Shown here: positions 23,586 through 31,835 of the stretch, in pieces
Numbering within the stretch: the stretch's first letter is position 1
Layout of the letters: each line of letters begins with the position of its first letter
NCBI RefSeq assembly: GCF_932294415.1
Contig: NC_065535.1
Coordinates: 85,829,862 to 85,893,861, forward strand
Source of the DNA: Quercus robur
Lineage: Eukaryota > Streptophyta > Magnoliopsida > Fagales > Fagaceae
Length of the DNA stretch: 64,000 nt
Reading direction: 5' to 3'
The notes under the pieces: model-generated
The model's database searches: none
What the model saw: the letters and a program-made list of their open reading frames with translations, nothing else
Told to the model about the DNA's origin: nothing
Made by a program: the position numbers and the translations under genes

Positions 23586-23645
23586 GCAGATCTCCTTGGA
23601 GATCTGCACACATTAAGTAATCTCCTCTTCGTCCCCTATATAAAG
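23586..23645 (+). promoter_or_regulatory. antisense promoter: perfect dyad plus TATA box
   Basis: GCAGATCTCC and GGAGATCTGC (23586-23595, 23598-23607) form an exact palindrome with a 2-base spacer. TATATAAAG follows at 23637-23645, about 140 bases before the first antisense reading frame. The arrangement looks like a dedicated plus-strand promoter just inside the 3' LTR. This is inferred from sequence only. Confidence 0.5.
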
Positions 23646-23785
23646 AGAAGAAACAAGAGTTGTTTCTCCCACAGATGAATCCCTTTAATCCCCACAAAAT
23701 TTGAAACCCTTAGATTCCTTCCGGAGTTTATTCTTGCTCTTCGGTTACATCTCAGCCTGAAATACACTCACCGTAGTATTAAGCA

Positions 23786-24013
23786 ATGAAGGAACCATTC
23801 CCTTCCCAGAAACACTATGTTCTAGCGAAGCTCAAAATGGCTCGATCAAGGCAAAGATGGCGGAGACTCAAGATTTGTCCCGCCGTCCTTTTAGCCAAAA
23901 TCCGAAGTAGGAGCTCGTCACGTCACACTTTCGGCGTGACTGAGCCGAGGAAGCACATCATCAGTACCACCCGCTCTTTCACGAGCATATCTAACATGGC
24001 GCCAGCGTGTTAG
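23786..24013 (+). CDS. antisense ORF 1 of the LTR element (75 aa)
   Basis: A basic 75-aa frame with a KMARSRQRWRRLK patch and VLLAKIRSRSSS, opposite in direction to the retroelement. It is homologous at DNA level to antisense ORF 2 (shared ACTCAAAAT/GCTCAAAAT, TTTTAG(C/T)CAAAATCCGAAG and GGCGTG blocks). A TATA box lies upstream, a Ser/Pro-rich C+T-rich stretch follows (24023-24300), a short acidic segment (SSAEAEIGETLKASLKD) ends near 24380, and AATAAA is at 24487-24492. This could be one spliced or frameshifted gene. Antisense genes are known in Tat-lineage gypsy elements, but I cannot match this protein to one. Function is unknown. Confidence 0.4.
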   Translation: MKEPFPSQKHYVLAKLKMARSRQRWRRLKICPAVLLAKIRSRSSSRHTFGVTEPRKHIISTTRSFTSISNMAPAC

Positions 24014-24867
24014 GAGTCAGGATTGGGGCAGGGTCTAAGTGCCCCTGCTTCTTCCTCTCTTCGTTCACTAGCGCCCCCCTTTGCCTCTCTTTCTTCTTCT
24101 CTTCACCACCAGATCCATCCTGGTGCTTTTCCTTTTCCCTCTTTTGCTCCTTTCTCTTTCTTTTCATCTCTTCTCTCTTCTTCTCCTCCTTCCTACTCAT
24201 GTCCTCCATCTTCTTCATTCATCTCCTCCATCTTCTGCTCATGTCCTCCATCTTCTTCCATGTGTTCCAATTCTTCTTCCTTCTCCTTCATCTTTTTCTA
24301 AAGAAGGTTCTTCTCCTGATATGAGCAGTGCTGAGGCAGAGATTGGAGAGACTTTGAAGGCGAGTTTAAAAGACACCTGACTATTTACTGTTCTGTATTG
24401 CAGATGCTATTGTTGCTTTTAGCAATTCATTTTTTGTATAGGCTTGTTTAAGCCCTTCTTTGTACGTTGTAATAATTTTTCATATTAATAAAAGTTATTG
24501 TTATTCTACTTCGCATGTTCTGTCTATATGTTTTAATAAATTTGCAAGCACTGCTCGGCACAATAGTATAGCATTTGAATTAGTGACAACTAAGGCCAAA
24601 ATACTTTGCTAATAAAAAGATGTCACCATAACTTTAACAGAATTACTTGACATAGCAATGCCGACCAGGGAGGGACGACACTTACCTCAAAATTAGCCAA
24701 AATGAGGACTGAGTATTCGATACGGTGTAAGAAGTAACTATCCGAGGACATGTCATTCGCAAAACGAACAGTTTCCTTAGGCTATTGAATAAGGGGTCAT
24801 TTTGCCATCTTAACATACTGGCCTTAACATTTTACAGTATTCGGGTCAAGGACTTTCCCGTCTGAGT

Positions 24868-25354
24868 AGTTGGCGTTCCTATAGGCCTGAGTCCGAGAGC
24901 CATGCAAGGCCCAGGTTCTGTCCAAAACTTTTTTCAGTACTTGGTTTCCCCATAAGCTTGAGTCCAAGGACCATGCAATGCCTTGGTTCTGTCCAAAACT
25001 TTGTAGAGTACTTGGTTTCCCCATAGGCTTGAGTCCGAGGACCATGCAATGCCTTGGTTCTGTCCAAAACTTTGTAGAGTACTTGGTTTCCTCATAGGCT
25101 TGAGTCCGAGGACCATGCAATGCCTTGGTTCTGTCCAAAACTTTGTAGAGTACTTGGTTTCCCCATAGGCTTGAGTCCGAGGACCATGCAATGCCTTGGT
25201 TCTGTCCAAAACTTTGTAGAGTACTTGGTTTCCCCATAGGCTTGAGTCCGAGGACCATGCAATGCCTTGGTTCTGTCCAAAACTTTGTAGAGTACTTGGT
25301 TTCCCCATAGGCTTGAGTCCGAGGACCATGCAATGCCTTGGTTCTGTCCAAAAC
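24868..25354. repeat. tandem array, 71-bp period
   Basis: The marker ACTTGGTTTCCCC starts at 24939, 25010, 25081, 25152, 25223 and 25294, an exact 71-base period. A partial unit precedes these and a final partial unit follows to about 25354. Units are nearly identical (GGCTTGAGTCCGAGGACCAT plus GCAATGCCTTGG...). The long minus-strand frames across it are by-products: 71 is not a multiple of 3, so all three frames are repeated. Confidence 0.95.
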
Positions 25355-25718
25355 CTTTCGAGTTCAATTTCTCCATTTCTTCAGGTATATCACGAGGCGC
25401 CGAGCAGGAGGTTGCCCTCGGCAGCGGCTATTCCTCGGCGTGGGCCATAGTCCCTGGGCCCTTATGCAGAACGGGCCTGGGCCGCGAATTCACTAGGCCC
25501 ACGAATTAAGAGGTATTTATGCAATCTTTGGCCACGCGGTACTTTCTGATGTCCCAGTGTTCGAGGTGCGCCTTTACGAGGCTCCTTTAATCTTGTGGTT
25601 GCAGTTGACGTTGGAAGTTGGGTCAGAGCCATTTTGTCGGTAGCGTTCCTTGGGACGCTGCGTGAGTTGACTGCCACCACCTTGTCTTTTCAAATAAATA
25701 GGAGGGAGAGAGAGTTGC

Positions 25719-25728
25719 TTTATATACA
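25719..25728 (+). promoter_or_regulatory. TATA box of antisense unit 2
   Basis: TTTATATACA lies about 70 bases before the ATG at 25796. It occupies the same relative position as TATATAAAG in unit 1. Confidence 0.42.
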
Positions 25729-25795
25729 CACAGCTCCTTCAGTTTCCTCCCAAATCACAACTCCTATATTCAGTGCTGTCCTCCCTTAACATAAC

Positions 25796-26053
25796 ATGTT
25801 TGAGGCGAAGGTTGGGAAGGAAGAACTCTCTCCGCCACAGAAGCGCCGTGTCCTCGTGAGACTCAAAATAGTAAGGTATGGGCGCAGGAAGCATAAGTTC
25901 AGGGGAATACTCCATTTCGACCGAGGGGAAATGGTGTTTCTCCCCCTTTTAGTCAAAATCCGAAGCAGGTTCTGTTCATGCCAGAATCTTGGCGTGTCAG
26001 AAGAAAGATTCTTCGCCATCAGTGTCTCTGCCTTGTGGCAGGCAAATATTTAG
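25796..26053 (+). CDS. antisense ORF 2 of the LTR element (85 aa)
   Basis: A basic 85-aa frame (KRRVLVRLKIVRYGRRKHKF, then LLVKIRSRFCSC) aligned with antisense ORF 1 through VL.(K/R)LK and KIRSR. Together with its TATA box, a T-rich 3' region with TTGTACGCTGTA near 26338, and the array that follows, it is a second copy of the unit [promoter - ORF - UTR - tandem array]. No known domain is recognised. Whether it makes a protein is open. Confidence 0.4.
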   Translation: MFEAKVGKEELSPPQKRRVLVRLKIVRYGRRKHKFRGILHFDRGEMVFLPLLVKIRSRFCSCQNLGVSEERFFAISVSALWQANI

Positions 26054-26687
26054 AGAAAGCCCCTCAACTTCCGGCTCCCTGCACCTTTCCTTCAGCGGTG
26101 TCAGGCTCAAGTTGGGTTCTCTCTGCACTCTAGAGCTTCGAGGTTGCGGGCCCCAGGCTGGGTTCTTTTGCTGCCTGAGTTATGGGCATGTAAAAGCACT
26201 GAGGAAGAATGAGGTCTTGAAGCAGTAGCCAACCTCTTTTCTATGCCACCTCCTCGGCTTTGTTTTATATACTTTTTCTTGTATCTTCCTATTCAGTTGC
26301 GTAGTGAGCTCTGACATAAGCTGATTCCAGCTTTTCATTGTACGCTGTACTATTTCTTTGTTTTAGTAAAAATAGAAATCTATTTACATGTTTTGAGTAC
26401 TGATCTTTTGGCAACACTACTTTGTGAATGGGTGTGCTCCATGGGTGTGTTTCTTCAAGAATATTTAGAGCAAGATACCTTGAAACATAATCTAACTAAC
26501 TCTAATTTTCCAATACTACCAGGCATTATATTGATAATTCATAGTAAATTAAACTTAGGAAACTAACCGGGGTAACAGTTGAATATTCTGTGATAAGCGC
26601 GTGAATACCGTCTAAGACTGATAATCTCTAAATAATCCATGCGAGCAGTCGACTGGGAAGTAGGGAACTTCGATTGGGTTTTTGTGT

Positions 26688-27338
26688 ACTTGGTTTCCCC
26701 ATAGGCTTGAGTCCGAGGACCATGCAAGTCCTAGGTTCTGTCCAAAACTTATGGTTTTTCTTTTACGTACTTGGTTTCCCCATAGGCTTGAGTCCAAGGA
26801 CCATGCAGGGCCTAGGTTCTGTCCAAAACTTGTAAGATGTCTTTTTTGTACTTGGTTTCCCCATAGGCTTGGGTCCGAGGACCATCCAAGGCCTTGGTTC
26901 TGTCCAAAACTTGCAAGATTTCTTTTTTTTTGTACTTGGTTTCCCCATAGGCTTGGGTCCGAGGACCATACAAGGCCTTGGTTCTGTCCAAAACTTGTAA
27001 GATTTCTTTTTCGTACTTGGTTTCCCCATAGGCTTGGGTCCGAGGACCATACAAGGCCTTGGTTCTGTCCATAGGCTTGTAAGATTTCTTTTTTGTACTT
27101 GGTTTCCCCATAGGCTTGGGTCCGAGGACCATACAAGGCCTTGGTTCTGTCCAAAACTTGTAAGATTTTTTTTTTGTACTTGGTTTCCCCATAGGCTTGG
27201 GTCCGAGGACCATACAAGGCCTTGGTTCTGTCCAAAACTTGTAAGATTTCTTTTTTGTACTTGGTTTCCCCATAGGCTTGGGTCCGAGGACCATACAAGG
27301 CCTTGGTTCTGTCCAAAACTTGTAAGATTTCTTTTTTT
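26688..27338. repeat. tandem array, about 81-bp period
   Basis: ACTTGGTTTCCCC starts at 26688, 26769, 26850, 26934, 27015, 27097, 27178 and 27259 (steps of 81, 81, 84, 81, 82, 81, 81). The core is that of the 71-bp array (GGCTTGGGTCCGAGGACCAT...TTGGTTCTGTCC) with an added CTTGTAAGATTTCTTTTTT. Length changes sit in the T run. The frame of 234 codons on the minus strand is a consequence of the 27-codon period, not evidence of a gene. Confidence 0.95.
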
Positions 27339-27581
27339 TAAGTAATTTTTTCTCTATACTTATTTATTTTTCGAAGGTTAACCCTTAGGCCAGGGAGGGG
27401 AGAGTTGGCTTGAGGCCGGAAGCCCCTAGAGCTGCCCACGCCGTTAGCAGTGCAAGGCGTAGCCCCTAGCAGAAGCTTATGTCAGAGCAACAACTGCTCG
27501 TCGCCGGAGATGGGAAAAACTCGCGAATCTCTGCTTGCTAGAGAGCTGACTCATGCGCCACCCGTGCCAACGCGCAAGCCT

Positions 27582-27599
27582 TCCCACAGACGGCGCCAA
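27582..27599 (-). other. retroelement primer-binding site
   Basis: The minus strand reads TTGGCGCCGTCTGTGGGAA one base inside the 5' LTR (27601-28350). The same site, with one change, adjoins the right LTR of the element at 35569-45555. It fixes the minus orientation. I do not assign the tRNA. Confidence 0.75.
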
Positions 27600-27600
27600 T

Positions 27601-28350
27601 TGTAGGGACACGATTCTCAAACGGCCCAACAATGACGTTGGGCTCGCGCGTGAAGGATCCCTGACAATAAGATTTGTAGAGTGTGGGCTTGAAAGGCTAG
27701 CGTTTGATCACTGGGCGTTGGTCCAAACCGGACTTTAGGGAAACTCGGATAAGAAAAGGCTTCAGCCTGGATATCCAAGCCCTACAACTTTGTAACTTGG
27801 GGGATTGGACTCCTCGGATCATGTCCGAGGAGCACTAATGTCTTTCTCCGGTTACCCGGCGGTGGGTTTCTCGTGGTGGTGTACATGTATTGTCCGGTCA
27901 TTCTCGTCCCTGGAGTTTTTTCCAGGAAGTGAGATGGGATCCCCTTCTAATTAGTTTACCTTTCCTTTTATACTAGCCTACGTTTGCTGTCCCTCGTCCA
28001 CGTGTAGGGTCAACTTTTCCAGGACTGATACTTGTCCCGTCAATCTAATCCCAGAATTGTTGGGGATGGTTAATAAAGCCTAAAAATTAGGTTCTGTTAG
28101 GTGCAGAGTCTTATCAATGAAGGGTATTAAGGACAACTTCCCTGAGATATTTTCTGATCTTTAGAGTTTGCCCGTATGCCACTTTCATCAATGAGACTTT
28201 GGGTCTGCCGAGGACCAAGCTGTCCTCGGCTGTATCCCCGGGCCATTTTGAGCTTCTTATCTTTAAGCTTGGGCCATGGCCTTCTTCAGCTCGGGCCTGT
28301 GGACTCCCCATAAGCAAGCGGGTCGGGCCCATAAATTATTGGGCCCCACA
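27601..28350 (-). repeat. 5' LTR (element orientation minus)
   Basis: 750 bp, near identical to 22550-23299. TSD AGTAT follows at 28351-28355. Confidence 0.93.
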
Positions 28351-28355
28351 AGTAT

Positions 28356-29116
28356 AATTGTTATAAAACTTTGTTAGTAATGGATTCATCATAAGAAGTA
28401 ACAATTATAAATTGTACACACAAAACCATTATAATTATTCAGTTCAAGGAATGAGGGGAAAAAAAAAACTTTGGAGGAATATTATAGAATAAAATTTGAT
28501 ATAGAATGTGTTTCTCACTTTCTCCTTATTTCTAAAGCAAAATACACATCTCAAACACTCACAATCAATTACAACCTTTACAAAATCCATAAGTCCACAA
28601 CATCCAACCTTAACATCAAAATTGTAATTGCCTTGTCACTTAATATATATAAAATGAAAGCCCACTTCCCTGGTTGTAGCCAACTCATATGGGTTAAGAT
28701 TAAACGGGACAGCAGTGATATAGTTAGGTAGGCTTCATCGAAAGATTGAAGATAAATGATATTATTTTTTGTCTGTGTATATTTGACATATGATGACATA
28801 ATGGCTACGTGCAGAGATATATATATATATATATATAAAGGAGTAGAAGTGCAAGAATTGAAAATTATAAATTGAAATGCTAAGAGTTTTGTGTTTATGT
28901 ATGAGGGAAGAAAAGTATTGAAACATTGTACCAAAAGAAACAAATAATACTCATTTTTTAATTTAAAAAGTTTTGAAATATTGAACCAAATAAAACAAAA
29001 AAGTCAATATATAATTTGTTCTTATCTTTGATATGGCACTTGAGAATATTCCATCTCTTTTTGGAAAGAATGTGTCACTTAGCAAAACCTCATGTTTTCC
29101 TATATGAGATCTTTGC
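28356..29116. other. intergenic DNA
   Basis: No supported gene. An (AT)n run lies at 28817-28838. The stretch 28905-29075 (GTATTGAAACATTG, TTTGTTCTTATCTTTGATATGG, GAATATTCCA) recurs at 29755-29860, showing local duplication. Confidence 0.5.
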
Positions 29117-29117
29117 T

Positions 29118-29144
<27 letters not shown>

Positions 29145-29151
<7 letters not shown>

Positions 29152-29292
29152 CACCTTGGCTACTGCACGCCTTGGCCTTGGAAGCATATCCATGGCTACC
29201 TACCCATGGGGACTACCTTGGCCTTACCTGTTGCATGCCTTGGCCTTGGCAGCATGCCCATGGGGGGCTGCCTTGGCCTTGGTTGCCTACCC
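29145..29292. repeat. GC-rich minisatellite between (TA)n runs
   Basis: Variants of GCCTTGGCCTTGG and CCCATGG recur within 150 bases that are flanked on both sides by (TA)n tracts (29117-29144, 29293-29322). The composition is sharply unlike the surroundings. A Trp/Pro/Leu-rich frame crosses it but is a by-product of the repeat. Confidence 0.7.
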
Positions 29293-29323
29293 ATATATAT
29301 ATATATATATATATACATATATA

Positions 29324-29722
29324 TATGGGTTAGGTTCAAGGTACACTTGATGTAATTTTAAGTAATGTTACACTGCTCAATATTTGTTAATTAGATGTGA
29401 ATTTTGATAAATCCACCGCTGGATTACATTATCTTCGTATATTCTTCATACTTACAAAATTTAAAGATAATCAAAGATCAATAGCCATGTCATCAGTTAA
29501 TTATTTAAATTTAAATTTTTGTAGTTTAAAATAATACATAAAAGATGATTTATGGATTGAATGGTAAATTACATCCGATTGGCATGAAAATTAGCGTGCA
29601 TGTTAAGAACATATAGAATATGTAATTCAACGGTTGGATTTTAAAAATATGAATTGAATAACAAATTATTAGGTGGTGTAAAATTGCTTAGAGTTACACT
29701 AGGTGTAACTTGAACTCAACCT
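29324..29722 (+). mobile_element. (TA)n-flanked MITE, family M copy 1
   Basis: It begins GGGTTAGGTTCAAGGTACAC and ends GTGTAACTTGAACTCAACC, imperfect inverted termini. It sits directly between (TA)n tracts. Conserved interior: TTGATAAATCC.CCG.T.GATTA, CATACTTACAAAATTT and ATTCAACGGTTGGAT. No protein. Preference for (TA)n recalls the Micron MITEs of rice; homology to them was not tested. Confidence 0.7.
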
Positions 29723-29861
29723 TTTATATATATATATATATATAAGGGAAAAAAAAGTATTGAAACATTGAACCAAATAAAACAAAAAGCTAATATTCAA
29801 TTTGTTCTTATCTTTGATATGGTACTTGAGAATATTCCAATTCTCTTTGGAAAGAATGCAC

Positions 29862-29895
<34 letters not shown>

Positions 29896-29900
<5 letters not shown>

Positions 29901-30680
29901 TGGGTTCAAGTTACATCTAGTATAACTCAAAGCAATGTTACACCACCCAATAACTTGTTATAAAATTCATATTTCAAAAATCTCATTGTTGAATTACATG
30001 TTCTATATGTTCTTAATAATCATGTCAGTTTTCATGTCAATTGGATGTTATTTACCATTTGATCCATAAGCTCATCTTTTATGCATTATTTTAAATTACA
30101 AAAACTTGAATTTAAAAAATTGATTGATGACATGACTATTAATTTTTTATTATCTCGAAATTTTGCAAACATGGAGAATATATGAAGATAATGTAATCTA
30201 ACGGTAGATTTGTCAATATTCGGATCCAATTAAAAAATATTGAATGGTATAACTCTAAGCAATGTTACACCAGGTGTAACTCTAAGCAATATTACACCAC
30301 TCAATATTTTTTAATTGGATGCAATTTTAATAAATCTACCGTTAGATTACATTATCTTTATATATTCTTCATACTTACAAAATTTCGAGGTGATCAAAGA
30401 TTAATAGTTATGTCATCAATCAATTGTTAAAATTTAAATTTTTGTAGTTTAAAATAATACATAAAATATGAATTTATAGATCAAATGGTAAATAGCATCT
30501 AATTGATATGAAAATTGGCATGCATGTTAAGAATATATAGAACATGTAATTCAACGGTTGGATCTTCAAAATATTAATTTAATAACAAGTTATTGGGTGG
30601 TGTGTTTCTCCAAAAAAAAAAAGTTATTGGGTAGTGTAACATTGTTTAGAGTTACACCAGGTGTAACTTGAACCCAACTC
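29896..30680. mobile_element. two family-M MITEs in inverted (head-to-head) array
   Basis: 29896-30275 is a family-M copy in the opposite direction to copy 1. 30262-30680 is a copy in the same direction. They meet at a TTACACCAGGTGTAA palindrome near 30262-30276. Arms of nearly 400 bases pair well (for example AGATAATGTAATCTAACGGT against ACCGTTAGATTACATTATCT). The array is flanked by (TA)n at 29864-29894 and 30680-30716. It could form a very long hairpin RNA. Confidence 0.75.
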
Positions 30681-30716
30681 ATATATATATATATATTTAT
30701 ATATATATATATACAA

Positions 30717-31227
30717 AGGTGCATTCTTTCCAAATATATATATATATATATATATATTGATTTGTGCCTAATGTTTAAATTGCAGTGACAATGTGATTAA
30801 TCACTAATTTTTTAAAATCAATTCCATGTTTTTATACTTAGTATTCTCAAAAACTTTCTCCCCTCTACCGGGAATACAAATCCTCTTTATCTCATTTTGT
30901 ATTTCACTTTATGTTCCACCAATCACAACTTTACATGTGTTTATTTTTTTTCATTTTAAATTTTAGCTATTTTATTAGGAAAGTTAAAAAAAAAATACAG
31001 GATAAGTTGTGATTAGTGGAACACAAAAAATGGTACAAATAATTTGTATTTTTTCCCCGTGTGTGATAAAATCCTTAGTATTTTCAACAACAAAAAAAAA
31101 TTCCACGTTTTTATATTTCTATTTTTTTGAGTAAAACGTTTTTATATTTCTTAATTTGTTTAATTTTTGCATATAAACCAAGCGATGGTCTTGTCAAAGA
31201 ATCATTAGCAGCATCCAAACACAGAAA
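30717..31227. other. AT-rich upstream region of gene copy 3
   Basis: Another (TA)n at 30735-30758, then no supported gene. From 31140 the DNA resembles the upstream region of copy 1 (TTTTTATATTTCTTA.TTTGTT, TTTTTGCATATAA, CAGTCTTGT/TGGTCTTGT). Confidence 0.5.
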
Positions 31228-31250
31228 ACGTGTTTGTATGAAAAACGCGT
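31228..31250 (+). promoter_or_regulatory. paired CAMTA-type sites upstream of copy 3
   Basis: ACGTGT at 31228-31233 and ACGCGT at 31245-31250 align with ACGCGT and ACACGT of copy 1, with the same ACAAGTAAAA immediately downstream. Each promoter has one CGCG-core site and one CGTGT site, but their order is swapped. They lie about 130-150 bases before the ATG at 31380. Confidence 0.5.
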
Positions 31251-31379
31251 ACAAGTAAAACCCTTATTTCTTTGATATTTCCTTTCCTATTCCTTCTATA
31301 CTTCCAATTTCTCCACAATAAAAAGGAATCTTCAGTTCCTACTTTCATCATCAAAAAGATCTCTCTCTCATACACACAC

Positions 31380-31835
31380 ATGGCTGCCCTTCATGAAAAA
31401 CCATTAAAGGAGAATGAAGAAGGAGAAGATATGTATAACTATGATGAAGAAACCTGTTCCGCATCTGGGTGTGGCTGTTTTCGGCTTTTTGGGTTCAGAC
31501 AGAGGCGAAGCAACGACAATGAAAGCAAATATCTTTTGCAGCAAAATGGAGAACACAGAGAGACATGGTGGAAGAATCATCTGAACAAGGTTAAGCAGGT
31601 TGCAGAGGTATTGGCCGGGCCCAAGTGGAAGACTTTCTTGAGAAAGTTCAGCAGATTTGGTATTAACAAGAACAAGAAAGAGAAGAACAGGTTTCAGTAT
31701 GATCCAGAGAGTTATGCTCTTAATTTTGATCGAGGTCTTGATAGTGAGGATGATGCCTTGGTTCTTGATTTTACGTCCAAATTTGCTGCTCCAATTCATG
31801 ATCATGAACAGCCACGAACTGGATCCGGAAAGTGA
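31380..31835 (+). CDS. uncharacterised GPKWKTF/FQYDP-motif protein, copy 3
   Basis: Intronless, 151 aa from the ATG at 31380. An open frame extends further upstream to 31272, but the MAAL start matches copy 1, so the longer frame is rejected. Full motif set: acidic N-terminus, CGCFRLFGFRQRR, ESKYLLQQ, WWKNHLNKVKQV, AGPKWKTFLRKFSRFG, KNKKEKNRFQYDPESYAL, NFDRGLDSEDDA and KFAAP. It is about 80% identical to copy 1 by eye, with the same domain order and no frame damage. It is probably functional, with likely stress-linked regulation as for copy 1. It encodes no known catalytic or DNA-binding domain. Confidence 0.88.
   Translation: MAALHEKPLKENEEGEDMYNYDEETCSASGCGCFRLFGFRQRRSNDNESKYLLQQNGEHRETWWKNHLNKVKQVAEVLAGPKWKTFLRKFSRFGINKNKKEKNRFQYDPESYALNFDRGLDSEDDALVLDFTSKFAAPIHDHEQPRTGSGK

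Larger units (their letters stand above)
22550..28350 (-). mobile_element. complete non-autonomous LTR retrotransposon (no gag-pol)
   Basis: Two 750-bp LTRs (22550-23299 and 27601-28350) bound the element, and AGTAT flanks both ends (22545-22549, 28351-28355). The primer-binding site TTGGCGCCGTCTGTGGGAA reads on the minus strand next to the right LTR. A purine-rich TTTTGAGGGGCTA reads next to the left LTR on the same strand. The element is therefore oriented minus, with its 5' LTR on the right. By eye the LTRs differ at about eight positions (near 99% identity), so insertion is recent. The 4.3-kb interior encodes no gag, protease, RT or integrase. It holds two antisense units and two tandem arrays, listed separately. 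It must depend on an autonomous partner, probably a Ty3/gypsy element with the same primer site. Confidence 0.93.

Noticed and set aside
24824..25376. Minus-strand open frames of up to 175 aa (KALHGPRTQAYGETKY-like repeats)
   Set aside because: They run through the 71-bp array. All frames of the array are open because the unit lacks stops, and the period is not a multiple of three, so this is a by-product of the repeat.
26612..27345. Frames of 234 and 160 aa on the minus strand and 130 aa on the plus strand
   Set aside because: Same cause in the 81-bp array. Both strands and several frames are open with the same periodic text, and indels in the T run move the frame.
29016..29355. Trp/Pro-rich plus-strand frames
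   Set aside because: Translation of the GC-rich minisatellite and flanking (TA)n (poly Tyr-Ile); not coding.
31272..31379. Longer N-terminal extension of gene copy 3
   Set aside because: The upstream ATG gives a hydrophobic leader that is absent from copy 1, whose MAAL start matches the ATG at 31380. The extension is leader sequence that happens to be open.
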